Assembly: GCA_035582835.1 (NCBI GenBank)
Contig: JAYKAV010002673.1
Location: 499,620-563,619, forward strand
Direction: 5' to 3'
DNA from: Phoebastria nigripes
Taxonomy: Eukaryota > Chordata > Aves > Procellariiformes > Diomedeidae
DNA length: 64,000 nt
In this document: positions 1 to 13,530 of the stretch, in pieces
Position numbering within the stretch: the stretch's first letter is position 1
Layout: every line of letters begins with the position of its first letter
The notes under the pieces: model-generated
Seen by the model: only the letters and a program-made list of their open reading frames with translations
The model's database searches: none
Told to the model about the DNA's origin: nothing
Position numbers and translations under genes: made by a program

Positions 1-3000
1 TGAGCACTGGAGGTGCTTTACAATCCCCTTGGCTCCTCTGAGTAAACCGTTGTATAGTGACCTGGAGATGACAAATCCAGGTACCTCAGCACAAACACAT
101 TATATATTTTATCACTTTTTCAAAAAGCTGGAAATAGATGACTCACCAGCAACCTGCCTTTGACCCAGTGCTGTGCAGAGTGGATTGAAACTCTCATAGG
201 AGAAGTTATACAGCCAAGGTATTGGGTGATGGATATATTTTGCAGTGAAAACAGTGCTTCATATGAAACACACTTGCCCCAAGACGAGGGGGAAAAAAAC
301 CACCACACCACCAAAACCAAAACTGCGCACTGAGTGTATATAAAATAGTATTAACAGGGCAATTATATTTAGAAAAAAAAGACTATGTAACACTCCCTGC
401 TTCCTGCCTTCCAGATCTGCTTCTTGAATGGATTTCAAGCAACATCAGCTGAATCTAGCATTATAAACATTTGAAGTACTTACTATCTCTGGAGACCTGC
501 AGGCCCTCTAAAGCGATCAGGGTTCGGTGTATCTGTGCCAGCCTTAATCCACTTCCCCAGATAATAGGCATATAAAATAGGACACATGTGCCACAAACCT
601 AAACCAGGCAAGAAATATAAAAGGCCAGCCCCAGATCAAGGAGAACCTTTAAGGAGCAGGATCAGACATGTAAAATGCTTTACGTAAGGACAGTACTCCA
701 CATAAAGGATGCGAAGTCAGATCAGATAATCCTTGCTACAAGAGTATGCAGTAAGATTGGACCTGGATGCTTTTAGGTTTGGGTCTTATTTACTTGTTTA
801 GCAGGTTCTGATCAGCTGCACTTGTGCAAAGCCACTGATGAAGTACCAAAAACTCCATGATGATGGAAGTCATCACTTCATATGCAAAGGAAAATGGTAA
901 ATTGTCATTACTGGTCATGATGTATGAGAGTGTTGATAACTGAACTCCTCTCTGAGAAATGATCAAGCTGAATTCACAGCTTGGGCAGTCATAAAAATAA
1001 CCTTTGTACCTGGACAATGTACAACCCTGACAGAAAAAACAAGCATGCTGCCCCATACTGCCTTTTCTACATCATCTTTAGAGCAGAGCCACCTGTCAAA
1101 ACATACTCCTAGTGTGTAATTTTATTTTCAACACTCTGAGCTCCAAAAACAATGGGACAGCTTTTCTCTTTCTACATTTTTAATCATCTTAGGATAGTAT
1201 GCGACAAGTGGCAGATGCTGTGGAAGACTGCATTTTGCATCTCAAGAGCTTGGCAGGCAAAAATATTGAGTAAGTCAATCAATACCACCCTTCCTGAGAC
1301 ACACTCAGCCTCAGCATACTGTTGCCTGCTGCAGGGATGCAAGGCAGCTGGAGAGCCATTGCACAACACCGCTCGCAGCAAAGCCGTGGGAACACAGGGC
1401 TGCCAGGCACAGGGCACCAACTCTGGCCCCTGCTATTCATTCAAAAGGTAACATATCTACTAAATTGGATAAACTATTAATAAGACGGTAAGTTAAGCTT
1501 GTAAGTCGGTGGTGGCTAGCTCCAAGACTTTGATGAGCAATTAAGAGACATTGGGAGCAACTCTTATTTTTTCAGACCGTGCCTGAGCCTAGGACCAGCA
1601 GCAGCACCTCCTTCCGATTCCAGTGACAGAAAAGTAGGTCAGCATGACGGGGCCAAACAAATACCAGTATAAATCCCATCCCTGATAAGCTGTCCAAGTT
1701 CATTCTTGTTTTATTGCACATTGCTCAGGTTTCATCCAAATCCTCTTCTGCATATGTTCTGTATTCCCCGCAGAGCGCCTGGTGCGTGGTAACCTAACTC
1801 CTGTGGTTACTTCCCCTTTCCAGCACTGAGATGGCAACAACCAAATGTAGTCATTTGCCCTGAAGAAACTCACAGGCCCAATTTAAAGAGAATGTTTAAA
1901 TACCTAATAACATATAGAAACTACTAACTCCAGACAGATTGTATTAATGACTTGTGTTTGTGCCACATCTAGGATCAAGTTCCTTCTAGAAAAACGGGGG
2001 CTAGAGCCACTGCACCAAATTCCGTTCTCATGTTTACCTATTAAAATCCACCAAATCCCATGTATTTAGCTGAGAACATAATGAAAACAAAACGAACCAT
2101 GTGAACTACGTCTTGCAGTATCTCAGTACCATTTCTAAAATGCAAACACATATGTTTGGGGCTGGCAATCGTAATTGTTATAGTCATTACCGAAGCCAGA
2201 GTTATTCAAGTGACTTCTGAACTGAAACTTTTCAAAACTCACAAATTGGTTGCTGGATGATCCTGTTATTTTAAAAAATGTATTTGTTGTTTCCAGTTGT
2301 TCCTCAAATAGTGGGTGGTGCTTGCTTTCCATGGTTCTCTCTTGTTACATACATTACACTATTATAAATGCATACAGGGAGTACACATAACTACCCATTT
2401 AAATGCATGGCAATACCTATGTGATAAATAGTGGAGGCACACGATGGATTGTAAACATATATGAGAAATACATTTCATAAGTAACTGGGATTTCCTCACC
2501 TATGGCTGCCCACGAACACATTTCCCACTTATATGGGAAATGGTCTGATACTCCAAACACCTTAGAGCTGCCATTTGAAAAACCAGCTTGATTACAGATT
2601 ACTTGTGCCCCAGATATGTGAGCACACCTTTCCAGTTCCTACTCCTGTACACATCCAAAAACATAGTATCTTTGGTTCTTTACTAGCATTGCTGGTTTTT
2701 AAAATAACACAAATTTAATGTCCTGTACCTTGGGATGGGATTCATCTTAACTAACTGTATACCTTTACACAGCACAGACATCTACAGCTGAGCTAGTCAC
2801 CAGGGGGACCCCTTTGCTGTTCACAGGGATAAACTGGCACTTGAAGGACTTGATTGATCTGGCCAACTGTAGATACTTATCTTAGGATAAGACAGATCCA
2901 GTACTAGCAGTGACCATGAGGAGATCACTGGATGAACAGCTCTGATGCAGGCATTCATATTGCAGACATTTATGTCAGAGGTGGCTTTCAGGCATAGCTG

Positions 3001-6000
3001 CCTTAGACCACTGGAAAAGGGGATATTTTCAGCTTCTTGGCAGAATGTGGCATTTTCTGTCAACCTTTGAAAGCTCAGGATGACCATTAAAAATTGTGTC
3101 CATGTTGTTCATGGAAGAAGTTTCCTTACTTCACATTGAAAGGTTTTTCAGTCTCCTTGGATTACTGGTACATTAAGGACTGTCACATTCAGAGAGGAGG
3201 AAAGGAGTGCCTGTAAATCTCCAAAACCTCCTAAAATTAATTTTTCTGTAGTGAGTAGGGGCTTTAGGTGATGGGGCTCTGCAACATAAATTTTATCAGC
3301 ATTGTTTTGTTATGGGTGCATTACTCACAAATAGCAAAACAATAAGGAATTTAGGCAGGTCATCCCCAGAGAAATATTAATTGATGTATAATGCACACCA
3401 CATCTGGTGGCAAACTGTCCGTGTGTGTGTATATATATATATCTGAATATGCACTCCCACAACCTCTTTCTCTGCATCTCCTTATTTTAGTGATCTAATT
3501 CCAAACTGCTGCTCGCCCGCAAGAGCTCAGTAGCAGGATTTTCCAAGGGAAGCCAGTGGTCTTTCTCCTTAACTCAGTGTTATGGCTCTTTCACATGGAA
3601 GAGAGGAACTGCCTGTAACTCCTGTTCCTACCCTTGCTGAATGGGTCGTTTCAGTGGGGCTGGGGTGGTCCCCTCTCTCTCTTGCTCTCTCTCTCAGAGA
3701 GGTATCTGAGGGATATGCTGATGAGAAAGATTAGTGGCTGCCCTGTATTCTGCTGCCAGTGGGTTCAAGTTTCCAAAGGCGTTGTATTACCTGACCGAAA
3801 GAAAATGGAATTTTAATTACGTGGTGATGGACGTAGAACTTCCCAGGCGCGAGGGAGAATTACAGTAGTGTGATGCTATAACCCCTAACTATAAAGATTA
3901 TGGATTGAAAGTGAAAGGCTAATGGTCTAGTTGAAATTTCAAGATTTTCCCTAATTCCCCAACTTCCAACCTCTTTTTTGAGACCTTTACATTAGAGGCA
4001 TTGTGGTTACCTTCTTTTAAACTGACAGGAATCAGTACCGAGTCCCTGGCATGTTTTTGGTCCACAGCAAATTATCTTCCTCTCTTGTGTTTGTTCCATT
4101 TTCAAAAAGTCTGGGAATAGATTACCATACAAAGGTATTAACCAAATACATGGGAAAGTACTGCCAAGAAATGTTAGCAAGAAATAAATTGATTGATGGA
4201 AAATGTCTTTCCTAACTAACTCTGTGGGTTCTGAATATGAAAATAGTTACAGATTACAAGACGATATATGCTGATGTGCTAACACTGGTTAGGCTCATAT
4301 ATTTTCACAATGTCTTAACTGTTTACTTACTCTCTCCCCATTACAACAATACACATACTATTTTTTCACTCTTTTGGATACAAATTTAATTCCTTTCAGA
4401 TAGAATGAAAGAATCTGCCTGACCTGTCAAGTTAAATCAACAATCCTCTACCACACAGGAATTAGGGATAAACCCTTTCTTACACAACACAAATGCCCGT
4501 TTTCAGTATGCTTCTGACTTGCCAGCCAGTAAAATGATATCACAACATTTCAGCCGCTATCCAGTCCAAAAGTTTCACTCCAAAACAATTTCACACAGGG
4601 CAAGCGTAGGTTTTAACATAATGCATAGTGTAGGTTTAACCTGTGTTTCTTTAGACCATTTTCCAGGCTAAAAAGGGTCAATCCTGCAGGCGGAGTTAGA
4701 CATGGAGACAGTTTTCCTGCCCTGTGAACACTTTTGAAAGATGGAAGATAGTCTTCCCATTTCACGCTGTCAGGAAAAAAAAGGGATGCTTTTCTCTTTT
4801 TAACCAAACAACTAAAACTGTGGGACAGGGCACGAGATGGATCTCTCTGACTGTGCTCACTGCTTCATTTTTCATTTGCTCCATGGCTGTGTTTCGGCCT
4901 GTTCCAACTAGCACCCTCCAAGAGGAAGCCTGGGTGTGGTTTGGGGAGAGATCAAGCCAGCAGCTGCTCCAAATAAGAGTTATAAACAAGAACTTCAACA
5001 GCCTTGACTCCCTCTGATGCACTCCAACACAATCCCACCCATTTTGTGCTGTCCCGTACAGCATGCTTACCCCTTTGCGTGCCATACACCAAGGCACACC
5101 ACACAAATCCTTCACTTTCCCGCCATCGAAACACTCTCCAGCAACTCTCAACGTGTCTCTTATAATAAACATTTCAGCTACTTAGACCTGAGACAACACA
5201 CACAAAAATAATGATATCTTGGGACCGCAGGGGAACAACAGGTTCAGTGGAGACCAGGGTCCAATGCTGTGTAGGTGTGCACTTCGAGTCAGCCTCCTTT
5301 AGAGAGGTCTAATCAATTAGGACAGACGCAAAACTCTCCATGCTCCTTATTTAGCAGTTAGAATAAATAAAGCAGCCAAGCTGCATCCACATACTCCGTA
5401 ACTGGCAGGACCTGGGTGCCTACCCAAGTCCAGGGATTCACATCCAAGAAAAATACCCAGATCACCAGGATTTGGTAGCTCAAAGGTGGATTGCTCATTA
5501 CCCTTCTCAGGCAGGTCCCTCCATCTTCCCCCCTAGAATCGTCCTATGGCTGTATGAATAAGCAAATATTTATTAGATGGAAAAAAAGTTCTATGGCTCT
5601 GAAGCTTAAATCCCTGTACCAATGTGTACAAAAATGGGACCTGTTTAAAGATCAGAGTTACTGGGATCAAGTAGACCATTTCCTTCTCTCTGATTTTGAC
5701 CAGAATGCCACTTCTGATCTGAAAAGCCTTTTGTAAAAATTAACCACAACTGACATGTTTCTGCAAGGAGTTTTCATTTTGTGAGAAAATTCCAGACTAG
5801 CTTTATGTGAGGACCACACACTCACATGGACCGAAGATGTTGATGCTGATGAATTGCTGCTTTCAGCTGTAGAATTTAATTATTCTCATTCTGTACAGCT
5901 GGCGTTATTGTGTGGTGATGTGTTTGTCTTCTGACACCTCGGGGGGGAGGATGAAATGAATTTGCTACATTCACAGTGCCAAAGGGACAGTTTGAATAAG

Positions 6001-9000
6001 AAATGCTGCAATAAGACCTGCATGACTATGTCCTCTGGCATGAATGATGAATCCAGGTTCTTTAGATCTTGTTTTCTAGCAGCACTTACAGACGGGAAGC
6101 ATTTCTTTAAAAATGTTATAGGAAAATTACTCTAAAGTTAAGCCTATTTTGACAGACAAAAGAAATTAACTAGTTTATATTGGCTGATTTCTAGCCTGTA
6201 TTCCTGAAGCCCTTCCCTTCACTTGACAGGCTGGTGGGCGTCACTAATACTACTCATTTTCAGTTTGTCAGTCAATAATCACTTACATGGCACTATGTCT
6301 TTGGAAATGACAGCTGAGACAAGATCTGATGCACAGCCTTCCTTCCACAATGCCTTCCTAAATACAAATCTGAGGCGGCTGAAAGGACCAAATACTCTAT
6401 ATCTGATAATGACACATTCACCCAGCTTGTCATAAAGAAGGTTTGGGGGAAGTTTACAGCGCCACTATGCGGGAAATGTCTCTACTTCGATGGCATAATG
6501 AAGTCGTACGAAGCAGAAGAGTCCCTGCCATTGGACATTAATGAGAGTCAACATTTTTTGTGCTCTAAGGCATTTTAATTGTATCACAAGCAGAGGCCAT
6601 CTGGCTTAAGAATGAATATTCAGTATCTTGTAGCAGAAGCAGAAATACTTGAGAGGGAAATGGTACCTTCCTGGCTTCCAGCTTGGACAGTACCCATCAC
6701 TAAAACTGATGTGTTGCACAGTTGGCCAAATTGCAATTTGATGCCTGACCAATGTCTTTTTAGGCTATTATTATCTTATTAATTAGTTATTGTTTACTAG
6801 TTTGGACTTTATGTCTTCAAAAAGAAGATCACTTTATGTTAAAAACTCCTAAGGGATAACATATTTCACCACACTCTGCAGAGAACTGGGACAGCTCGTC
6901 AACTTTTATTTACCGAGAAGTCATAGGGGTAGAAATCAATTTATTTTTTTGAGGAATAAACATAATTTCTCTCTTGCGTGTGACAGGTACAATCCCTGTT
7001 TATTAAAAATGTAGAGAAAACATCTGCAAAATGGAAATTTAAAGAACAAGTATCACAGCAGACAATAACTTTCCTGAGAAAGAATCGAGCTGAGAAAGAA
7101 TGAAACCATCACTTCTGAAGGGCAGGCATTTGTTTCACAATTTTTATGACTGTCACTGGCTCCTTCAGCTTGGCCTATCTTATTTCTACATTTGACCAGA
7201 ATGGTGCCTCTCACTGCAGCTTGTTGGGGAAAAAAAAACTCAAACTGATTTGGCAGAGATTTTTGCTGAGCTACGTATGAAGACCAGAAGACAATGTTTC
7301 ACAGTTCTGAGAAACTCAAGCTGTTAATACTTTGAGTAAATTATATGTACGTAACATGGCCTATTTACGAGACTGTAGGTTTATTTGCTTAAGTGCCTAA
7401 ATATCTTGCGGTGGCTCTGAGGCGGATGTTGAGCCGACAGCCTTGTCTGCCACACTGAGCCACCTCAAATACGAGCAGCCCAGCGAGAGCGGGGGCCAGG
7501 CTGCNATCCCTAGGAAGTGTTTGACTTGAATGCACCTGGGAGCAGTGCTGGTGGAAATGCATTTAAAGGTAGTGGAGGCTCTGCCACAATATTTTGTAAT
7601 TAAATCAGACAACATGTTGACTCCCTCCTGAGGGAATGTGATGTGATAAATCCATGATGCATTTCCTCACCGGAGCTATCTGGGCTGCGTTGGCTCTCAC
7701 GAGCGCCAGGTTGCACTGGGTGAAGCAATTTCCTGCATGCGTTTAGAAACTGCTCCAGAATACTTCAGGGTGATAAAAGTTAGTTGAGCCAATATGATTA
7801 GAAAGCTATCACCTCATTTTCACTGCACTACTGCCATAATCCTAGAAGGAAGATTCATATATGTGCACTCGGGAATGAAATTCCAGGGGAGAAGAAATCC
7901 ATAATACCAACTATCAGTTAATATTATCAGACAACTGAATTTTTTTGTACTTGCTTGCTTACTTTTCTCAGGTGAAATTTACCCTAGTGCACTAGACCAA
8001 CACAAGACCCACCCAGCCTTGAATGCTGGATACTACGGCACTCGGTACAGTGCTACTGAAATCGCCAGGCAGGCTTTCAACGTGAGCTTGCCGTGGAGCT
8101 AAACATCACCTTGTGATGCAGTTCTGCCAGAGCTGAACAGGGCGTACCTATGTGATGAAGTGCTCCTGAATGTGAGAAAGGAAGGCAAAGTCAATCCCGA
8201 ATACATAAACATATCTTAAGCAATAAGCAATAAGCAAAGAGTAGAAGTCGGAGCTGTAACTCAGAAGTCTAAGGGAGGACAGGAAGAGTGATAGTAAGAG
8301 TTTCCCTCTCCTTTGGCTTATAGGAAAAAGACATCGAGCGTTATATAAAGATGTGAAAATCTCAACCTCAGTAACTGAAGCATTCAGTTATCCAAACCTG
8401 AAGTTATTCTGACTCAAAAAGCAATTGATGCATTTGCTTTTCAGGCAGTACACACATCACACATCCATGCAAGTCAGTATGTCTGTCCGTCACCTATTGC
8501 AAGGCAGAATTCCTTTCGAGCGGTATCTCATCCAAAGAATAGGAAGTGATCAGGAACTATTGGTGGCATTACTATTAGAGCTGTAAGCATGAGATTCCCT
8601 CTCGTGATAAATCCAAACTGATTTTATGTGTGTTCAGTGACATCCCATTCCCTGTCTAAACATGGTCAGTATAATACAAAAATGTCTCCCTGGGCACACC
8701 AATAAAACTGAATGGGATTGAGTGCTGTAAACAACAAGGGACTCAATTCTCGCTCTCAGACACGGAAATTTTGTCAGAATTTTGTGGCTCCAGATGAAAT
8801 GCTGAGCACAACCTAAACATCTACATGAAACTGTTATGTTAGAAAGGTGAAGTAAGTCCAATGAAAAAACACCACCACCCGAGACTGATATTTAAAATGG
8901 CAATCACAAGAGGCAAAACAAGTTTAATATATACGGTCTGGCAAAGCTGCATTCTGCTTCTTTAAGAATGCATTACATATTATGAGCATTCCTATTACAA

Positions 9001-10052
9001 TTTTATTGCAATATTCAAGGTGTACTCAGAAGATACTATTAATTTTTTTAAATATGGGTTTATTTGTTTGCATCTTATTTTAGAGCCACTCTTCCAGCCT
9101 CCAGTTTCATTTCTAAAATTAAAGCTAGTGATATTTCCATATCAAAGTTTAAAATTAATTTGCTTTGTGGGACATGCCCCTTGATCTAAAATACTTCATT
9201 TTAATTAGAACATTTAATTTTCTCTAATGGAATCAGGTTCCATTCACTTAATCCAAAACTACTTTCTGAAAGAGTTATAAGCAGTACATTTTCTCAGCAC
9301 AAGTCCTCCTAAGGCTTGTCCGCATGAGGAGATTGCACCTACGCAGCTAAACTGATTTCAGATTGATCTACTTACACCACTACAAAATGTTACTGAAGTT
9401 AACCGTAACTGGGTCTGCCCCACTTCTGGATTGGTTTTATCAAACAGCTTTAAGTTTCCTAATGCAGACCAGGAACAGATAATAGGTATCATCACAAGTA
9501 TGTGTTAGGATGAAAAAGCTAAATGAAAATTGTCCTACCTCCCAGAGCACGAGTGTCTGGACCCGCGCAGCCTGGAGTATGGCCACTTCCCACCACCATT
9601 TTTGTACAGCTTCCTTCTTCCCTTTGCCCTCTTCTCTATAACGTGTTGTGTACATGTAGACCGTGCCAGATCATGTCTGCTTCTCATTAAGAGGACGTAC
9701 AAGACCTTTCCGAGGAACACTTTGCATATTCTGACTCCGTCTCAGGATGATGTTCTGCCCCCATGCACGCACAAAGGCACACGGATAGGTCAGGGCAGAG
9801 ATAATCGGCGCATGGGCACCGACAGTGAAAAGCATTTCCTTCCCTTCCTGTGAGAGCTCGCTCCCTCCATTTAAAATAAGTGTTTGTTCTGGGGAAGGCC
9901 TGTCTTTACCAATTTTGTACATCTCATCAGCACAGAGAAATGCAATAAATACCATACATTATGATAAACTCCAAAACACCTTCAGCTCCATGCTGACTAC
10001 AGCTCTCACAATGTAGGGGCACGGCAACAAAATGATTTAAAAAACTGCATAC
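1..10052 (-). other. DHRSX intron after the YxxxK exon (partial); no gene seen
   Basis: AT-rich sequence downstream of the exon at 10053-10260. No further DHRSX exon was recognised: I looked on the minus strand for the C-terminal segment (WTSIYAAV-like, GHYLY-like) and did not find it. Short open frames such as 4762-5172 minus (136 codons) have no recognisable domain and overlap opposite-strand frames of similar length, so they look like chance. A short GT/AT repeat lies at 3421-3442. If the last exon is beyond the window, the intron is longer than 10 kb. Confidence 0.75.
3421..3442. repeat. Short (GT)5(AT)6 microsatellite
   Basis: Five GT units run directly into six AT units. Confidence 0.9.
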
Positions 10053-10260
10053 CTTGAAAAATAGCCAGGCTGTCATCAATTTGGCCACTTTTACAACCCA
10101 AAAGACATGCTTGTAGAGCTCAGTATTCACTACTCCAGGGTCTACTACATTAGCAGTCACATGGCTTCCATCTGCAGTCAGAAGATGCTGTAGTCGATAG
10201 GTAAATAACACAAGGGCAAGTTTGCTTTGGGCATAGGCTCCATAGGGTGAATACGAACAT
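10053..10260 (-). CDS. DHRSX: DHRSX internal coding exon with the catalytic YxxxK and PG motifs
   Basis: This 208-nt exon encodes the catalytic part of DHRSX, a short-chain dehydrogenase/reductase. Seen: the frame is open throughout. The acceptor is a pyrimidine-rich tract ending TATACAG, with the exon starting at 10260, and the donor is AAG|GTATGC, with the exon ending at 10053. The first base completes a codon begun by AG in the exon at 27982-28189, and the exon ends in phase 0. Motifs in order are AYAQSKLALVLF, which contains the YxxxK catalytic pair, then SHVTANVVDPGVVNTELYKH, which contains the PG motif after the active site. Known: human DHRSX has the same residues here, at roughly 199-268, and oxidises polyprenol to polyprenal and reduces dolichal to dolichol in N-glycosylation lipid synthesis. 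The following C-terminal segment, about 60 residues in human, was not found in 1-10052 and should lie beyond the left edge. Identification rests on remembered family sequence, but the match is close and specific. Confidence 0.95.
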
Positions 10261-11725
10261 CTGTATACAGGAGAGAAAGAGAGAGGGAGATGCACATAAA
10301 AATAATCAGAAGGAAAACAGAATTGCACAAACATCAAATCTACTGCATTTTGCAATATCCTGCAAACAAACAGCTATACACTGAGTCGTCAGAAGAAACA
10401 GCTTATCACTGGCAGGTGTGTTGTTTGCTAGAGTTCTGGTGATTATTCCATCAGACACCAAGTCTGATGTACGGCGGGGAAAAAAATAAAAATTAAATTA
10501 CACGGTACCTGCCAGAATCTCTGTGTCAAACTATTTAAACTAGAAATGCTGAGGCACCAATCTCCAGGATATCATCACCTAGAGGCCCTCAAACTACTCT
10601 CCCCTTCCTCACTGCCCTCTTCCCACACATTCATACCCTGTTCCCACCCAGTAAATCCGTGCCTGATCATACTACTCCTGGTTATTATTATTTGTATTGC
10701 AGCAGGACCTACTAGTTTCTGATGAAGGCTCCTGTGTTGGGTACAGTACAGAAGAGTAAGGCAATCATTGCATCTGCCCCAGTGACACACCAGATTACAC
10801 ACAGCTAAAGAGATGGATAAAAAGATGGGGCAAGGAGAGCGGCTGCAAGGGTAACCACGGTTATGCCATAACAGCCTTTAGAGGAAAGACGGCTGGCTGG
10901 GTCTGTGCCAAACAGGAGGTGCGATGAAGGCACGCAAATACTGGGAGTTACAGTAAAACATTACCTGTTGAGAGTCCTGTGCACCTCTCTCATCCGGATG
11001 CTGAATCTGCCTTTCTTTCAAGTCAAACTTTCTAGGAAATGCTGATTAGTTGGGTTTCACTGCATGCAGGCAGCAGTATTTTTTTTTTTAAATAAGCAGG
11101 CTAGTTCCAGGCAAATTAGCAGGTATGTCACTTAAAATGCTCCTCCCGACTGGGGCCTCAGCATCACTTCCACAAATTCCTATGCCATGACAATTCCCTC
11201 TTGTAATTACCACAGCCTCTCATCTAACCTTTTTTGTGCTTAGCAGAACCAAAGGTAATTCCTGGCATTACAGACAGCTCATAGGCAAAGCAGGTGGGAG
11301 CCTAAAGCAACAGGCTCCTGGGGGCAGCAAAACAGCTTTGGTCCCCATCCCCTTTGCCTCTGCCAGAGCCTGGGGAAGCAGCGCTGCTTGCTGCTGCTGC
11401 AGATGTGGAGCCAGGGGTTAGGGTCCGTGGGGCAGCAGCTACTGCTGGTGGAGGGAGATAGAGGGGCGTCCACCCAGGAGCAGATCTCTCTTTCCCAGCT
11501 CTCTCCTTCCCCCTAGTTGTTGTCCTGCATCTGTGACAGCCGCAGCTACAGCTCCATCCTCTACACCTTCACCCTTAGTGCAGCAAATGCCCGGACTGGG
11601 GATGCTCCTACTCTGCTGAAAAGCCTGCCTTCGGTTTTCTGTGGTTGCTACTATGTGGTTTTCATTTTGAATGAATAGCAAATATGTCTCAGAGTTCTTT
11701 TTGTTACCTCATTCTCGTTGAATAC

Positions 11726-11773
11726 CTTCACCACAGAAAGCCCTGTACGCTTCACCACAGAAAGCCCTGAATG
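11726..11773. repeat. 24-bp tandem duplication
   Basis: CTTCACCACAGAAAGCCCTG is followed by TACG in the first copy (11726-11749) and by AATG in the second (11750-11773). The near identity indicates a recent duplication. Confidence 0.92.
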
Positions 11774-12299
11774 CTAGCAAACAGGCTGACTGTCTGCAGA
11801 GGTATAAGGCTACTGAAGCAATTTAACTGTTCGTGTTATACAGAAACTTGGAGACACAATGGTAAATCGTACAGCTCAGCTACAGGAAGTAAAAGACAAC
11901 AGCATTGACTCTGCAGTGCATCTCTTTTTTTTTTTTCTGCTTTTTTTTCCCTGCTCTATTCTTGTTCAAGCAAATCACAAACAAACAGGCTACAAAAGCA
12001 TTATATAAATTGAGATATAATAAAAAAGTAGAGCTGATCATAAACAGCCCTTGCACCAACCAATGGCTTGAGCTGTAATGTGCTGGATAATGTAGCTCCA
12101 TCATCATAAAGATATCACCTGCGCCTCAGGTTAAAATGGGCTATTTTAAGAATAAAGAACAATCACTGCATGAATATAAAAGTGACTTGGCATTAGTCAG
12201 GAAATTGCAGTTACATTTTAAATTCAGTAACGTCCGTGCTCTGATCTGAGACACTCAAAATGTCACCTTATGCTTCATGCATATTTCAACCCTTTTAAC

Positions 12300-12500
12300 T
12301 TGAAGGACCAGATCCTCAGCCGCTACGAGCTTCACTTGCGCAGCCGTGCGGGGCAGAGCTCACACCACCCATGGGAAGAAGCACTCATCCGAAGCCGCCT
12401 CCGGCAGCCAGCTGGCAGCCAACCCTGGCACTTCTCCATCGGTGCCACCATTCCCCCACCGGTGGAGAACGCAAGCTGGGGCACGGGACAAGCTTCCCGA
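12300..12500. other. CpG-containing GC-rich patch in DHRSX intron
   Basis: About 200 bp with repeated CpGs (CAGCCGCTACGAG, TTGCGCAGCCGTGCGGGG, CCGAAGCCGCCTCCGG, CCACCGGTGG) inside CpG-poor sequence. The palindrome CCACCGGTGG is notable. No gene was recognised. Confidence 0.35.
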
Positions 12501-13253
12501 GTTGAATTAGAGTGATCTTGTCTGGCAAGTGGCTCACAGGAAAGCAGGGCTGGGGACTACTCTGACTTGTTCTGCCTGGGTCTAGTCTGGCCTTCAGTAA
12601 CCTTCAGATGCCAGGCAGGAGGATGGTGAACGCTCCCCATGACTTCCCATTCCCACATTTTGCACGAGTGCTGTTTTGACTTACCTTGTGGCGATGAAGC
12701 ATGAACTACAAGGGCCGGATCCTCAAAAGCCTTGTACTTTGCATAGATATCTATGTCAGAGAAACACGAGTGCCGAGAAGATATAAAAAGCTATCCAATC
12801 AGCGAGGAAGCCTTTTATATCACAGTGCAGAGATGCAAATGATTTGCAAGGCAGCAGGGAATCAGACTTCAATAACATACTATAGAAATGAAGGATATAA
12901 AATTGGATACACAGAGCAGACACTTTTGGCAGAACCCCTGCAATGATTACCTGCTCTCTTCCCGTTTTCTCTGTGTATGCTTTGTGCTTTCCAGGAATCT
13001 GACATCAATGGACTACATAAGACAGAGGAATAACCTGTGACACAGAACTGACAAGGATTTTTGTTGAACAACTGTTTTGTTTGTGAGACCCTGTCTTATT
13101 AGGTTCATGTTGTTTAAATGCTACATTGGAAAAAAAAATCAACGTTGGTTACTTGATTTCATTACATCCAGTCTTGACTTTATGCATCAGAAAAATAGGA
13201 GCACGTAGGCCTCTGTACCTGTACCATGATTGTATCTCCCATGCACATACATG

Positions 13254-13530
13254 TAGAATCACAGAGTGGTTTTGGTTGGAAGGGACCTTAAAGACCATCT
13301 AGTCCAAACCCCCTGCCGTGGGCAGGGACATCTTTCACTAGATAGGTTGCTCAGAGCCCCATCCAACCTGGCCTTGAACACTTTCAATGATGGGGTATCC
13401 ACAACTTCTCTGGGCAACCTGTTCCAGAGTCTCACCACCCTCATCATAAAACATTTCTTCCTTATGTCCCATATAAGTCTACCCTCTTTCAGTTTAAAAC
13501 TGTAAAATTTATTCCTCTTACACATGGAAT
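13254..13530 (-). mobile_element. CR1 LINE, 5'-truncated 3' end (sense with DHRSX)
   Basis: The plus strand reads TAGAATCACAGAGTGGTTTT followed by GGTTGGAAGGGACC and the CATCTAGTCC and GGGCAGGGACATC blocks, the reverse complement of the avian CR1 3' end. The minus strand keeps about 88 open codons of the C-terminal end of CR1 ORF2, with recognisable [11 protein letters not shown] and PSLKVFKARLD segments. The element is 5'-truncated near 13530. The usual tandem ATTCTATG tail is reduced to a single TGATTCTA at 13254-13261. The left edge is clear and the right edge is approximate. It is a dead copy: no reverse transcriptase or endonuclease region is present. Confidence 0.95.

Noticed and set aside
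4762..5172. 136-codon minus-strand frame
   Set aside because: No recognisable motif, overlapping frames of similar length on the other strand, and no promoter or splice evidence; probably chance.
9301..9420. Segment resembling an old SINE or MITE (GCAGCTAAACTGATTTCAGATTG region)
   Set aside because: I could not recall a matching family with confidence, and no terminal repeats or tail were visible.
1..10052. Terminal DHRSX exon
   Set aside because: I looked on the minus strand for the conserved C-terminal segment and found no match with splice acceptor; it is most likely outside the window.
10449..10469. 8-bp inverted repeat CATCAGAC-ACCAA-GTCTGATG
   Set aside because: A perfect stem this short is expected several times by chance in 64 kb, and it is not associated with any other signal.
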